From Micromussa lordhowensis (lineage: Eukaryota; Cnidaria; Anthozoa; Scleractinia; Lobophylliidae): a DNA stretch of 64,000 nt. The notes below the pieces were generated by a model that saw only the letters and a program-made list of their open reading frames with translations, was not told where the DNA came from and ran no database searches. The position numbers were made by a program, and so were the translations under genes. The DNA lies in contig OZ026603.1 in NCBI GenBank assembly GCA_964020085.1, positions 10,584,926 through 10,648,925 on the forward strand, given 5' to 3'. Of the stretch, positions 1 through 14,884 are shown piece by piece. The stretch's first letter is position 1, and every line of letters starts with the position of its first letter.

Positions 1-3000
1 GTCACTGCTTGCTGTTCAAGCGATTGTTGTTAGCGTACCTTACGCTCGAAGTGTGATTCGGCTTTCTGCAGTTGAGCGAAATGTACCATTTTCTGGATGT
101 ATTGAATATAAACAGCACCTTTACTCCTTTATTGTTGGCACAAAAGATTTAGGCGTTTTATGTAATTTTCTATATTAACTTTTCTTTTATGGGAGAACTG
201 CTATCATCTGCTGCAGATTTTAGTTTTCCACGCCAGATGAAAGAGCAAAAGATCAAAACAGAGCGAGCCGAGTGATACTCTTTTTTCTCAGGGTAGGACA
301 TCACCTTCATTTATTATGCACGGAACACAAGAAAGACTTGTTTTGTAAAGGCGAACAAGAGAAAATGCATACTTCGACTCAATAATGTGAGCATAGAATT
401 ATAGTTTGATGTACCGACTCAAAGCCATGTAATTAATTTGATGGAAGTGCGAATAGAAGCTTTGAAATCCCCTTAACACTCGTTACTGCCTAATGAAAAG
501 ATGGGCCAAATGTTAACTCAATTTTGTTTGTGCAATTCAAATTGGATACAATATGTCACCCATTTTTTTTCTAGTCAAAATAATGGTATTTTCTATTTTC
601 TTCGTTGATCATTTATTCAACAGTGTTTTTGAACCGAACCTGTTTAAACAAAAAATAATCAGATCGAAAAAAATAAAATTCATTCATATTAGAAAAAAGG
701 CAGTTTGTCTTTATGGCTGATAAGGCAGAAAAATACCTTTTCTAAATACCAAATGAGCTGATATCTCATCTTTTTTTCCATCTTGATACATTTGAAAAAA
801 AAAAATTAAAACTCTCAGAAAAAAATTTTCACAGTGATGAAATAATATTTGCACGCATGGCATCCCCTTCTGAGAACGAAACATTTTCTTTGGTGGGGTT
901 TGTCATTTAAATGCCGAATGATCATTCAACTCTCAAAAATTAATTTTTTTCGTGGTAAATTGCGTTGTTTGCTTTGCAGACGGCAGCGAAATCTCAAAAT
1001 TGTTACTCAATCTCGAAATTCTTAAAAATCCTTTGTTGAGCCCCTTGCCACTATGGTAAATTATCTGATTGCTACATAATAAAAAGTAATTAACTACTGT
1101 TAATCTATTTATCAAGCTACAATCCCTTCTCGGCACAGCACGTATCCGTCCAGCAAAATTACCAATTCATCTGTCCAACACGAAATTAAAAACTTCCTTG
1201 TGATCGACCTTTGATTTGATTCACATTGGTCAAAGTCACATCGGGTCCTTAACTGCCGGAAATTGCTCCATTTTAGGCTTCGCTCCCATCAACGCAATAT
1301 TTTTTTATGTCGGTAAACGGATGAATAAAAGTTTAATTTTGAGTACAACATTGTCAAAACAGAATTGTTCTCGAGAAATTAAAGACGGCGAAATATTTCA
1401 TTGAGCGGTAATACTTGTGTTCACAAATGCCAAACACGGAGGATTTCTTTAATGCGAATCGTGTCGCATTTAAGTGTATCACGTACGTCGTTTCATTTCC
1501 GAAAGCGGACACAAGCGAGACCGATTTGTTATTTTTGTTTTCGAATCGCACGTTACATATGCATGCACGTATTATAAAAGCACATCTCCAAAAATAATCC
1601 TTCCTTCGATCTAGCTTTGCAAGTTTAACGATATAACAAAATTGCATTTTCTTATCAATGTTTTTTCCCTTTATCTTCACCCTGCTATTTGACACAGTTT
1701 GTTGGGGAGTGTAGGTGTTGTTATCTTTGGTTGTTTTGACGGTTTAAGGGTAATGTGTGGGACGACAAATGAGCACACCAGATGCAGCGCGAATAAACCC
1801 AAAACTAGCGATGCATTTGCGCATGCGCGTCTCATTGCGTTTGTCATGAAGGAGCTGTCGTGCTAGGTGAAATACAAAACTTTTACGATGAAAAACATCT
1901 ACCCGTATCAATGAAGCTGTAAAATGTCGATGAAAGATAAGTTATTAAAACAGCACAATCTTTTTTCCTGTTCTAACTTGTTTATAACTTAACAAATTCT
2001 TGTACCTTTATAAAAATAGACATTACTTTGCTAAATAAATTAAAATTTATTTAAAGGGTAAAATGAAAATAAAACATACAGAACTCTCATGAACCATTTT
2101 ATAGTGAAATATAATTTAGTGGTGACAATGTTAACGTTTAAGTGAAAATGGCCTAGTGAAAGTCGTTAGGTCCTAATCACTTAACACGCTGCGTTTTTGC
2201 CATTGCTATCTTTTTAATTGTTGTGGAAAGGATGAACGCGGCTAGAAAAGTACAAATTCCTCTTCGTTTTCCTTAGCTGATTTTTCTTAGCAAATACCAA
2301 AACTTGAACGATTCTTCAGTTGAGTGAATGAATATTAAGCTTAGGCTGATCAGATTTGGAAAATTAATTTTGGTTTGTCCTTGGCATCATTAAATTCCCA
2401 GGAGAAAGATATTTGTTTCAGAAATCCATTAGCACATTTTCTCCCATCAGAAAGTCGGAAATTGGATTTTCAATTTCCATTCCGAAATATGATCTATCAA
2501 AGACAACAATCTTCATTGATGAGGGATACGTGAAATGTAAAGAGCAATTAAGGGGGATTTATACTTCATTTCCGCCAACGTACTTAATTTCTCAATCTCA
2601 GGGGCGTATGTGTATGGTGTTAATGAATTCGTAGCTTGGAAATCTGTTGATATCCCATGGAACTGAGAAGTGTTATTTGACCGAGAGAGGAGTTCATTTC
2701 CTATCAATGTGCAAGTGAAAAAGTAAACTTAAAACGCTCTTGCGCAAGGCCTTTACCTCGTCCCCTCCCCCTTTACAGTGAAGTAACAAATAGTCACTTG
2801 AAACGTACAATTCAGATCGAGTGAATGTGCGCAAGAGAAACCTAGTTCTCGCTGCTCGCTCGAAAATATCGCAAAGGTTTTGATATCTATTAGGTTCTGT
2901 GATATTGTAATTGTTTTTGCATCCATCTTCAACTATGCATAGGCCAGTTACATTATTTTCTAATCTATATTATTTGCATTGTACGGTATCGTTCTAAAAC

Positions 3001-6000
3001 AAAGTTTAGATAAGCTAGATCAGATATATGGACAGGACTCACACAAGAGCCCGTGTAAAAAGCAATAAATTAGGGTGCCTTAACCTTCCACTCTGTCAGT
3101 TATATTATCTTTCCTTCAATCTTCCTTTCCATGTTTTATGTTCTATCCAGAAGACACATTCTAGCCGTTCTTATCTGCTATTGATTATTCATGCCACTCA
3201 GTGCTGGTGGCTGTTTTGGAAGCTTTATTGACTGCTAATATTTCAGACTAAATTTCTTATTTTTATTTTGTTTTCACAAAGTTTTGTCTCGACACGTTTT
3301 TAAGTCGTTTGGATATTTTGCCCTAACATAGCAGAAATTAGGTTTTTCTGAAACGAACGTTTTCGTATTTTCATCGAACTTTTACTGCGCTTTATGATCT
3401 GCTCCTTTTGAAAACTGGCAAATATCGGTTTGAAGTATGGCTCAAGGTAACTTTGTTTTTGGAAAAAATATACTCCCGGCATTATCCGCCCAGATCAGTA
3501 CATCTGGACAGAATCTGATTTCAGCTTTTTTAGTTCATTGAAGGACCGAATTGAAATAATGCAACGAGAGAAACTACCGTATTCGTTAAAACACAGTACG
3601 TTCTGTATGCATCAGTTTGTATACTCACTTTCAAGTTGTAAAAGTAACGAAGAATAATGCAACGACAAATATAAGGCTGTTTGCCCAAACTGTCAATTTT
3701 TGCAAACACCAAACTATGTTTGTAGCTATGAAGTCAATGGAAATTAAAATTCTTGATACAGGCAGAAACATGCGAACGATTTTCGGAGTACCCTATGATT
3801 GTATCTTACTTTTAATATTTTTTGTTTCGAAAAGATTGTTGCTTCAGTGAACGATACTGGGCATAACGCGTAGTAACCAAAAACGTACCTCACACTTAGA
3901 TTACCAGTTTCTTATTTCGTCTTTGGAAAATGACAGCAATATCAGTTCAAGTAGGAGGGCTTTCCCGTACCTCACCGTTTTTCAAAAGATTTGTATGCCT
4001 TTTCTTTAAATTACTTAAGATAACATCGGGCTCATGGGAATAACACGAGGACTCGCAACGCCTCTTGCATAGAAAACAATGGCGGGACACTTAGCGTGCT
4101 CTTTCTGATTTCCTCATTAACGCTGAAGGGAAGAAGCTATACGTCGCGATAAGAAGAAGACGGTTTAAAACGACTAAAAACGAATCACGGGGATTTTTTT
4201 CCTCAGGTGTCACCGGGCACTTTTAGTTTGGCAATAAACTGAATCTCTGAAGGACACGGATGCCTGCTTGTTTGGAAAGCTAAGAGATGTTTTTCAACTG
4301 AATATCGCGGCATTTGTGTTTTGCCAGCGTGTGTAACTAGAACTATTAAAAGCCCTGATTCATTAGACTTCAAAGAGGTTACGAAAACTACTTTTTTAGT
4401 TTAAGGATTCATGTCGTCCCTATCTTTTCACTTCACTGTAAAACCGACAAACCAAACCGGCCGGGAAAAACACATTTTCCCAGTTTTAAAATAGGAAAGC
4501 CTTTAGGTCACTCGAAGGTAATATGCTGCTGTACAGTAAATATGACTTGCGAGTAGAATTTTAAGTGTCTTTTATTATTGGGAACAGCATTCTAAAAGCG
4601 CAGAATACCGTTTGTCAAGTCGTTTCCTATATTTTGCGGCTTCGTAGTGTTAATCCCTTTAGTTAAGTAATATTCTTTCGTTTTCTGCGGGTAGTTAGCG
4701 GAGATTATTAGACCGGGAAACAATACTGGTTGCGGAAACAAAGGAGGTCGTCTTTCAATACAACCGTCAAAATTATCACAATCTCTTGTAACAGTTATTG
4801 ACTTAGCGTAAAGACACGGGCCAACAAAACGTCTGAAAACATGGAAGTTTAACTTTGTTACCTGACATAGTAAGTCATCTTATGGCATAAACGTGCTTGT
4901 TTTGATTCACGCCATAATCATAAGCGTAAAAGCATACACTTTTTTCTGTTCAAACGTAAATAATTTCACAACCAATATATGCGTTTGAAAAGGAAGTTCA
5001 GTGAAAAAATAACAACTCGGACAGATTTTATTCCGCTTACTAAGTCAATTTTATCTAACTTGAGCAAACAAACTCAACTTTATTTTTATCTTCTAAGCAA
5101 TCCAGGTGACGTGTTCCCAGAGCCCGTCATCTCCTCGTCTGCAATTCAATGTTTTGGTACTTTTCTCATTATGTATGGCATTTAAGTAGCTTTTTTCTCA
5201 ATCAACGCCCGTTTTTTTTAATTACAGTTTTAGTTAACATCGACTGTTCAGTTTTAACTTTACCTTGTAACAGTTTTTTTGTCAATGTAAATAAAACTAT
5301 GTAGGTTTTCAGACTTGTTCCTATTTCCTATTCTATACTCGCTGTAAACGAACAGCGCATAACTTAAGAAATCAGTGATAGTCCCTGCTAAAAAGAAAGA
5401 CCGTCGTTTGGTTCGTTCAACAGATTCGCCGCACCTTCTGTACGTTACTATTGAAATTCTTGGCTTCCAGCAGCACAAAAGTTGTCCTGGTGGCCGCGAC
5501 ACTTTCATTCAACTTTCAAGCTCTTTGCATCCTGAAAAGAATAGCTAAGCCCTTAACAAAGCTGCGAACTCTTTCATTTTATTTTTGTACATTCAGTTGG
5601 TATCACGGACTTTGACAATTACCTGTCATTCATCCCAAATTGTACGTTGCTGCCTCATGTATTCCTGAAACGTTTTTGCGTTGAGTGATTCACAAGATGT
5701 TCTTCAGTATTTCCATCATCTACTAGACTGGGCAAGGGGTAACTCAAAACAATGTATGTATGATACATTTCTTCAATTTCAATTTTACGCACCTTGCGCA
5801 TTGATTTTTATGTAGAGACTTTTGCTTCGCGTCTTGGGGTAAGTCCTGAAAACATTTAAATTATAGATTAAATTTAAATGTAATATTTAACGTTACCATC
5901 CAGCTATCTTTGTAACCGGTCATTCTCAAAAGTGGTCGGTTAACAGAAATTAGGACGACTTTACTTAAACTTAGTCCGTAAATCATACAGATTGACTCGA

Positions 6001-8511
6001 CTTACCTGTGAGAAAATATTGATGTGAAATTCCTTGTAATATTTTATCATGAAAACATCGTTTAACATACCTTAATTTTTGAGTCTTTTTTTAAACAGAG
6101 CTTTTGTGATACATTACCAATTTCATTATCATTTACATTTCAGTGGCGACAAAGAAGTAAAATGGCGTGTTAAGTTCTGTATATTTCTGCTTTCAATTCA
6201 CTTTTGTAATATACAGGGTTTCTTTGTTTAAATAACATAAGGTTATCATGACGGTCATTTCTTTATATTAAAAAGTATTTTTTGTTGTAAACGATACATT
6301 TTCCTACCTGAAATTATTTCATTTTCTACTTACTGTGAACACTACCCACTCAATTTAACGTGCTACAATTTCTGCAGGTGTCATTTGTGTGAAATTTGAG
6401 CAACTGCGTAAAAAAAATAGTACTGTGATGTTAATTTCCTACTCGACTGCCCGGCTGTGTGCTGCATCTTTACGATTGGCATTGTTCTCACTGCTTTCTG
6501 CAATGTTAATGCTAAGTTTATCAAAATTGAAGACTGGATACCATAGCAGCATTTACTAGAGTAGGAGAGGATGTCGAACTTATTCACGTCATATTGGAAA
6601 GTATGATCCGTGACGCACCGCTTTTGACCCGTCAACCTGAGAATCTGGAGTCAGAACCTGAAACCCAATGCTCAGTTGTTTTTAAAGCTCGAAAGAGTTT
6701 CTAGCCAAGGACGTATAAGATCCTTCACCAGTAAACAACCTTGTAGATTTTTCTTTAAATAAGTGATTAAAGTTCACAGCGTTTTCCAAGGTTAGTTTTG
6801 TTGTTGGCTTTGTCTGCTCTATCGACCAAAGATCAAAAGATACATCGAGCTTGTGAAATAATTCCTTAGAAAGATATTTTTATGCATAATAAAAAAGGTC
6901 CGAAGTCCAGTACTGGGAGACTCGTGTAACTAGCCGCCGGCGTCTGGAATCTCGGAATAAGTCGGGTGTAACGATTTACTATGGAACTGCCTTCCAAAAA
7001 TCTTTTGTTTGTATGTGAAGACAAATTTCTCAACCATGAACTCCCAAAAAAAAATCGAGCTTACATTTTAGTCAAAGCTTTTAGAAAGAAATTTGCATGA
7101 CAAACAGTGTTTGTATACTTTGTGGCTCTAAATCGAGATAAAACGGCTCTTTTCTGACACCAGTGCACTCTACGGATAATATCTTTAAGATAGCTGCCCA
7201 TTGTTTTCCTTGTCCGCACGTTGCAGGACAATGGGAACTTGTTTTAACTTAATAGCCCAATAACAATTAGAAAGTGATTAATGCTGGGTAAATTGAATAT
7301 CACTTTTGAAGACTTTTAAAGTCTTTCGAATCCCAGACATGGAATAAATATCGGTTTTCATTGAACAAAGTAATTAAAAACATAACCAGGTGATGCCAAC
7401 ATTAAAAGTCGCACGGACGTTGTTTGGAAAACTCAAGAAAAACGAGACTCAATCTATCATTCAGCAAAGGTTCAAGCCGACATTGGACGGAAGCCTTAGA
7501 ATAATTAACAATTTATGGATGTTTCAATAAAACGCCATTTATGTGTGACACTTTTTGGTTTAAAGAAATTGAAAATGAGTAAAACATGTCACATATGATG
7601 GAGAGCAATTTCCGTCATTTCACTCTCGGTCACGTTTATTGACTTTTTTTGGTAATTTCCATTCTTTTTTTAAACTGCAGTGTATGTGTTGATCTGGTGT
7701 GCTAATGAGAGACCATTTTTTGTCGTGTTTGATCAAAGTTAAAACAAGCGACTGTACAGTCAATGCCTTGTACACTTTTTCCTGCCTAGCAGCAAGATGG
7801 ATGTTTAGCCTTCATGCATGCAGTAAATATAACGCATGTTATCTCAAATTTTTATCAAAGAGAACCTGCTCCTTGTTATTACACTCTTGAAATATCTTTA
7901 AAAATATCATCCATTTGCATATAATTCCTGTTGTGATAATTATCAACGTTGATACTGTTTTCTTTGTTACAAGACATTTTACAGCCGGCGGCAATTGCAA
8001 GCAGACAGCCATATAGTTCGTCGATGCCACCCGCAGACAAGAGCTCAGCCCTGTACTAGAAATTATCTCTTTCTCTGCATGATGTAAAAATATTGGAGTA
8101 AAGAAAATCTGCCAGGTACTGCCGTGCACACTTCTAGCAAAGTGTTATTGAGTTGTTACTTAAAATATCCCATTTGATAATGCTTTTCAGACTTGCCCCA
8201 AGGCGATCTTTGACGCTTAATCCAGTTATTGAATTAGAATGAAATAAAAAGAATGTTAGAAAGGACTCTCGGAAAGTATAAATATTTTCACGTGTTAATT
8301 TCTGTGTATTTTGCATGTCTTAATAAACAAATTCAACAAATGTACCTCGACCGTCTTTTATGACTATTTTGTCATCGGTCTTATTAAAATTGTGCTTTAT
8401 TTTCCTTTTGCACACAAGAAAACTGAGTAAGTTAAAACTCCGTTGGGTCATGTGCGGAAGAAAAATCACACTTTAAGGGAATTATAACGAGCTGTTCGTT
8501 TCAAATATCCT
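1..8511. other. Intergenic, no gene recognised
   Basis: AT-rich sequence. Open frames on both strands are short, compositionally random and without splice-linked partners. I recognise no protein domain, RNA gene or complete transposon. A small imperfect palindrome of the form ACATTTAAAT...ATTTAAATGT lies near 5852-5881. Confidence 0.6.
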
Positions 8512-9085
8512 CGCTAATTCTTGTTTATTTGCATGCTTTAATTAATACGTATGAAAATGCACTTTTGCCTTTTCTTGCGGTGTTTTCTTTCGCTTTGAAA
8601 TATATTTTATATTTTTTCTAAGAGCATACCAAGGAAATAAAGTGGGAGGCCCTTTCTCTGCACGACAACATCGCAGTGAATAAAATCTGCCAGGATCAAT
8701 TCAAAATCCTAAATGACAATATTGTCGCTACTTCTGGTGTATTGTGCCTTTTATGCCAAGATTTCATTCGCTTGAAAAGATATATTAACTCCCACTCCAT
8801 TACACGAAGAAATTCGCTGTGGTACGTTGGACGTTTCTCTTGGCAATAAAATTGGATTGAAGAAAATCTGTCCGGTTTACGCAGTCATACTGATTCCAAA
8901 ATTGTAATGGGCTCTCAATTTTTTATGATATTTTCGCTAATTATTATTGATTTTACATGTTTCAATTAATAAATGTTTAAATCAGTATCTCTGTCTTTCA
9001 TGATCATATTTTCCTTCGCTTTTAAAGTATATAGTATTCCTCTTTTCTGAGTGAATACCTCGAAAACCAAGTACGGTGAACCTCC
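8512..9085 (+). repeat. Degenerate direct repeat, two units about 423 bp apart
   Basis: A block starting CGCTAAT at 8512 recurs at 8935 with the same order of landmarks: a TTAATTAAT-like stretch, TTTTC(T/C)TTCGCTTT, TATAT, then ATACC. The phrase AAATCTG(C/T)C also recurs near 8110, 8687 and 8865. It looks like an old tandem array or dispersed element. No protein-coding content was seen. Confidence 0.45.
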
Positions 9086-10003
9086 ATTGTAATCGAGAGA
9101 AGTTTCATTTTACTTTTCAGGAGCGGGTCCATGCACTTATATAATCTGTGGTTTTACTAAAAGAAGGAACCAATAAAGCGGAAACATTTCAAAGAAGATT
9201 TGTATGGTTGGACAACGTTGGATGACGGTCGTGTTAACTTCATGGGCCCCATTGTTAGTTCTTGTTAAAGGGAACTTTCAAAGTAACCGATAATTGCACA
9301 GACAACCGACTAATGCTACTCTGAGGCTTTTATGCCAGATTTAGAGACTATAATTATAGTGACTATTTTTAGTGGCTATTTAATTAAGTGAATTTAGCAA
9401 TTTCATTAAAGAAACCGCAAATTCAAGTGCTCGTAAATTCAAACTTCACTTGGTCAAATTTTCAGGTTTATTTTGAACAAAAATTAAAGAAAAACAAAAC
9501 AAAACAAAACCGGTTTGTGGGGTTAAGACTGTAAGGCCGGACAGTTGCATTTACGTATAACGAGTGAACAGCGTTCAAAACATGCAGTTCTTGTTGACAC
9601 CTAAGTTAGGAAAAATGTAAATTTAACTGTAACAAGGATTGTTCACAAAAAAACCCGAGAAATGCAGTAACTGGATTGTCACGTAAGCCGTTTAGAATGA
9701 AAGGGTTTTTACCGTTTACCGAAAAAGTGTCCGAAAAAGTTTGGTCGGGAATCAACGTTCGGGAAGAACATGTTCGTTTTGAAGTTAACCCGTTGATGCT
9801 GGTTGAGGCGTGAAGCCGTCGAAAAGAAAGATAAAGAATCCCATGGAAATTGGGGGATAAAATGTTATTGATTTAAACGCTCAAAGCAAAAATGCAATGT
9901 CCGCATTCGCGAAACTAGTTTAAGTTGAAAGAACTGTTTAGAAGGCTAAACGTTAAAAGAAAAGAAACCAAGCGTTTAGTACTCAGTTAAACTATCTTAT
10001 GGT

Positions 10004-10340
10004 TTAAGGTGGCTGGAAACAGTTTCCAGTACTTTCCAAGACTTAGAGTTTGATAGGTCATTATAACCACTCGGTATCGGTTGATGCCAAAATCATGGTA
10101 TCAAAAAACTGCCCAATCATTGGTGAATACGTTGCTGTCAATTTTGTGGCTCAATATGTTACCATAGCAACAATATGACCTGCTAAAAACACCCTTAATA
10201 TTAGCTTTAGGCGCTCATAACTCAAAAATGACTTCGGTGAACCCCAATTTTTTATGATCTAATTGTAATCAGCATAATAAGATGCAACTTTTTGCAACGT
10301 TTAAAAAAAAATCTTCGAAGGGGGTTCAGAGCCACCTTAA
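10004..10340. mobile_element. MITE-like element with TTAAGGTGGCT inverted termini
   Basis: The termini are TTAAGGTGGCT at the left and AGCCACCTTAA at the right, bounding 337 bp without coding capacity. The interior phrase GGTATCAAAAAACTGCCCAA recurs at 34905-35067 in a second, truncated copy, which supports a dispersed family. Confidence 0.65.
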
Positions 10341-13300
10341 ATTTTCGAATAAGTTGCTGTCAATTTTGTGGCTCAGTATAGTTGAATCCTTAGACCTGCA
10401 GCGATCCTGCGCTTGTAACAGGATTGCTGTTCATTTTCAACCTTAAGAACAAAGCATTAAGAGATTGCGTGCGGTGTACAAAGAGAGGTGGTCCTGTGGT
10501 ATCAGTTACTGTACTGGTGAAACTGCGAGAAATAAGCACCCAAACCCTTGAACTGAAATCGCCCATTGCATAAACAATGAAAAGCGCAAAGTCTGAATCG
10601 TCCCGACCAAGTCCTTCTTGTCCCTATTTAGAAGAGAAGCGTGAGAGAGACTAGCACTCAACGAAAGGGACGACGGGAGTCCTCGCTTTTCATTTACAAA
10701 AAGACATAAGAGACGGCTGGGGACGAGTCAGCAATCAAATTTGATAGCGAGTCCTACAGGCGCAAACGAGAGAAATGAATAAACTTGCCCATTCAGTTCC
10801 CTTTGTTTGTGTCGCCTAGGCAATCAATTCGTTCGCCATTTTCTTGTTGTTGTGTGAGAGATATCACATGGTCGTTCGAAGTCAGCATTTGGAAAAGCCC
10901 TGTTGTCGGTCCTGTGGAAAATGTTGGGGTGGGAGAGGAAGAGGTGGTCAGTTGATTAGTCAGAAGTCCATTCGAGAGAATTCCATCCTCGGAGAGCCAG
11001 GGGCAGGTTTTTGAGTCAGGTGGAAGTGGAACGGGCGAAAGCTGTGCGAACAAAAGTTTTACCTGAACAGACGAGAAAACCTCTGGGAAGCTGCTCTTAA
11101 CCGACCGGTCAGTTAAGACTAGCTTGCCACAGTATCCACCCCCACATATATTTGCATTTACGTAATAAGTCAAATTATTCTCGAATTTTGATTGGTTTTT
11201 ACTTATGATCTATTGGAGGACAGACGCATAGATGACGTTGTTAGCAGTCTTTTTTCAGATTAGAAAGATTAGTAGATTCCATGTCGATGTGCGTCTCCCA
11301 GAAGATGTCAAAATGTGACAAGAGCATCAGTGAAACACTCGCCCATCCGATCGCGTGCTATTTTTTTGGTCTTATATTACCACATTTGAACTGAACAGAC
11401 GCACGGTAACATAGAACCTATTTGTTAATCGCATTATGTGATTTTTGATCACGTGGCCCCTCCCCACCCATCCGTATTTTAGTTCCCTCTTCTCGATTGA
11501 ATATCATGCTTCCTCCCCCTCGGGTGGACCACACGAACGAACTGACAGTCGGACGAGCGAAGGTTCACACGGTGAAACAATAACTGAGGAACGTATATGA
11601 AGAATTAAATAAAATGTGCGAAAATATTGATCACACTTGTCCCGTAAGCTAAGTCATCAGTACACATTTTCAAACTAAGTGTGGCTCTCAAATAGCTTGA
11701 TTTTCAGACCAGCAGAAATGTGTTGTGAACTTGGTTATCCCGTAGGATCCTCCTAATTATTTACGTTTTCGATTAAGTTTCTTTTATATTCTGTGGGGTA
11801 AAACGGCGCCCATTTCACCAAAGTTAGTCGCGGTTAATGTTTTCAATTTCATATCAAATATTGTTCTCCAAAACCGAATAACCAAACAGGGGCGAGATTG
11901 GAGGGTATGTAGGGATGAAGCTGAGAGCTTCAACTTCAGAACAATGGTTCGGCAAGTAGTGGTCTGTTGTAGATTTTAAACTTAATATTGGCACCATACT
12001 GAAGCTAACTACTCGAGAATCATAACTTCTCTCTGGCGGTTTTGTTGACAACGAGTAGTCAAATGCTGTTCTGTGATCCTTTACCTTTATCACGATACTG
12101 CAAAAGGGAAGTTATTATAGTCTGATTTCAACAATAAAACTCACTTGTTTCAATAGCCTGGCGTTTATCCTTAAGAAATAAACGCCTCCGACTGTAATTT
12201 ACTTTCTTTATCCCTACCTTGAATATTGGCAGATTTTATCGATGGCTTACAAGGAAGAAATCCATCATCTCTTCAAGTTTGTATCGTGTCCTTATTGAAG
12301 AATGACCATGCTTGCTTAACCAGAAAAAGACATTGTGCAAGTTAATTGTTTATCATGAGCCATGATCGTCATGTGTTCTTGTTCAGATCGTTATTGGGAA
12401 AAACAAAATTAATTAAGATCTTCAAAGGGATTCTTTTCGACGAGCAAACGGTAGCCGATTTATCAAATGATAAGATAAATCCACAAAGTTGAAAAGAAAG
12501 GAAGAGCCTACAGTTATCAATATACCAGTTTAAATGGTCAACCGATGATTTGGTAAAGTAAACTATTAGCAGTAAACTATTTATCAAGAAGGTTAGGTAA
12601 AATCTGGATTTTTAATAACTGACTCACTGTGCGAAATATTTACTTCCCTCCTACGGTTAATAAATATTGTATGTATCTGACTTAAAAGACTCCCACTGGG
12701 TCAAAACACGTTCTTCTTTTCAGCTTGTGTTGTTGTATGCATGAAGATTCACAGCATTCAAGCTAACTATAGTGTCCTGTTTGAAAAAAAAAATGTTCTT
12801 GAAAAGTTTTGTAAGTTGGCAGCCTCTATTTATATATTGCGTTAACCAATCACCGGAGCACTACCACTGCGCGGATCCACGAGGACACGAGGGGACTGAG
12901 TTTGTGCAGAAAAAATATCGTTATTCTCCTTGCACTCCTTCGAGGAAGCTTAGCTGATAAGAGATCGATTTATTACACAACTATATATGATTGAAACATT
13001 ACAGTCAGCCGGTCAAATATTCAAATTATTGGAGCAGCAGTGGAACATTCTGATTGGCTTATATTAGTTATTGGCCCCTCAGTTGTCAGTCATGTAGTAA
13101 AATCAAATTATGGAACGAACTGGCGCCTCGAGGCATGCGTCAGTTAACTTCACCAAAACAAAACCGTGGGTGGTCTCGATTCTTTGCGTGTGTACAAATA
13201 AATTAAATTATTATTACAGCACCTGCTGTTTCTGTGTAATTGGCACCAAAACTCTAACAAACGAAGTTAATAAAACTTTGCCGAGCTGGGCTGTGTGTTT

Positions 13301-14364
13301 CTGAGAAATAACATCCACGACAAAAGTAAAAGAAGAATGGCAATGCAAATTTGTTGTATTGTTCTTTACACCAGGCGGGTAAAGATGCTTTAAGCTCGTC
13401 AAAAATACCGAAGTTAGTTCGTTTCCATTTTCATTTAGTATGTCACCTGACCTATTAAGCTCAATTGAAGGGTTTTATATCGATGGTTTTAACACCAAGG
13501 TTCGCAAGTTTACGAAAAATGCATAATCGCTGCTCTAGAGTGTTTATAGGGTATTTATGACATTTTCTTGACAATTCAGTTTAAATTGAATTCATTGTGC
13601 TGTGCGGTCCATACTTATTGATGGAACTACCTGTTCTTTATTCGGCTATATTCCTCAAATATGTTTTTGATCATAAAACGGCTCCAACACCATGTGAAAC
13701 ACAAACCAAGTACTACAGTCGTTAGACGAAAATCACATTCCTATATCCCTTTATACTCGGTCAGAGCTCAAACTAATTATAAGCTGCAGAAGTTTTATAT
13801 TCGAGGGCGGGGAATTATCGGAATTTTACAGTAACGCCGATTTCACAGCTGGTCTGCAGTGGCTTGTTAAACTGTTTCTAAACTGAACGGTCGTTATTCT
13901 GTGAGGTTGGCATAAAATTCGTAATTTACATCAATAAAATAATCTAATTGCAAGATATTAATAGCTATGACATAATTTGCAAATATGCGATGGATCACCT
14001 TAAATAATTGTTAAATACCTCAATAGAGCAAAACGGTAACAAATGTTTAATCATCCAATTTTTGCAACTCTTTATTTTTACACGGTAATCGAAATTTATG
14101 GAATGTATCATTGTATAAATAGTTATTTATATTGATTAAATGTAACTTTAAAATACTGTATATTGAAAGTACACGACGCATGGACCGTAAATGCAGATTG
14201 CGATAACATAAGCGTGTTCAAAGCACGTCTGATTAATGAGGATTTTCCTTGAAGTAAAATAATTATAATAAAATATAATAATTAGTAATAAAAATCTGAC
14301 TAGTATTCTCTTTACAATAATGTGAATAATATACAGAATCCTTGATCACACTCACAAGTAGCTA
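10341..14364. other. Intergenic, no gene recognised
   Basis: Holds an unexplained 126-codon minus-strand open frame at 10793-11173, richer in G and C than its surroundings, with no recognisable domain. The rest is AT-rich sequence with short random frames. A small hairpin of the form GCGTTTAT...ATAAACGC lies near 12161-12185. Confidence 0.5.
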
Positions 14365-14477
14365 GGCGTATTTTTAACAATTATTCCACAAGCGCGCGTT
14401 GGATATGAGATGGTAGATAGCCAACGAGGCGCATAGCGCCGAGTTGGCTATAATCATCTCATATCCAACAAGGGCGA

Positions 14478-14507
<30 letters not shown>
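14365..14507. mobile_element. Foldback MITE-like element
   Basis: Arms read AACAATTATTCCAC from 14377 and GTGGAATAATTGTT at 14478-14491. Nested inside them is a second inverted pair, GGATATGAGAT and ATCTCATATCC, around a GCGC-rich centre. The outer flanks (GGCGTATTTT and AAAAACGCC) extend the symmetry. The sequence to about 14690 may be the rest of the same family. It is non-coding. Confidence 0.65.
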
Positions 14508-14510
<3 letters not shown>

Positions 14511-14884
14511 AATAGGGCAAACTAAACTTAAAAAAATAGAAACGCCTCAAAAAAAATCACGCGTACGCTTACCATATTCGTAGAGCATGGTATAATGGCT
14601 CATAGCCCATGATGGCTAAGCCAATGAAAACTCTCGAATTGCATTATCCAATGCTTCAGTTTTTAATAATTGTGTATATTAAAGGGGGCTAGGTCAACCG
14701 AACGGGGGACGGTTGGGTGGGGTGTCAAGAGATTCACCTGTAATGGTGGCAGGAATGCTCGTCAGAAATTTTGAAAGAAAAATTAAAATCCTTACAAAAG
14801 CAGAATCCACATCAAGGGCTTAATAGACACAGGAGATTATGAGATGTTGATATAATTTCTTTCTTTTCCTTTCTTTCTCAACTC

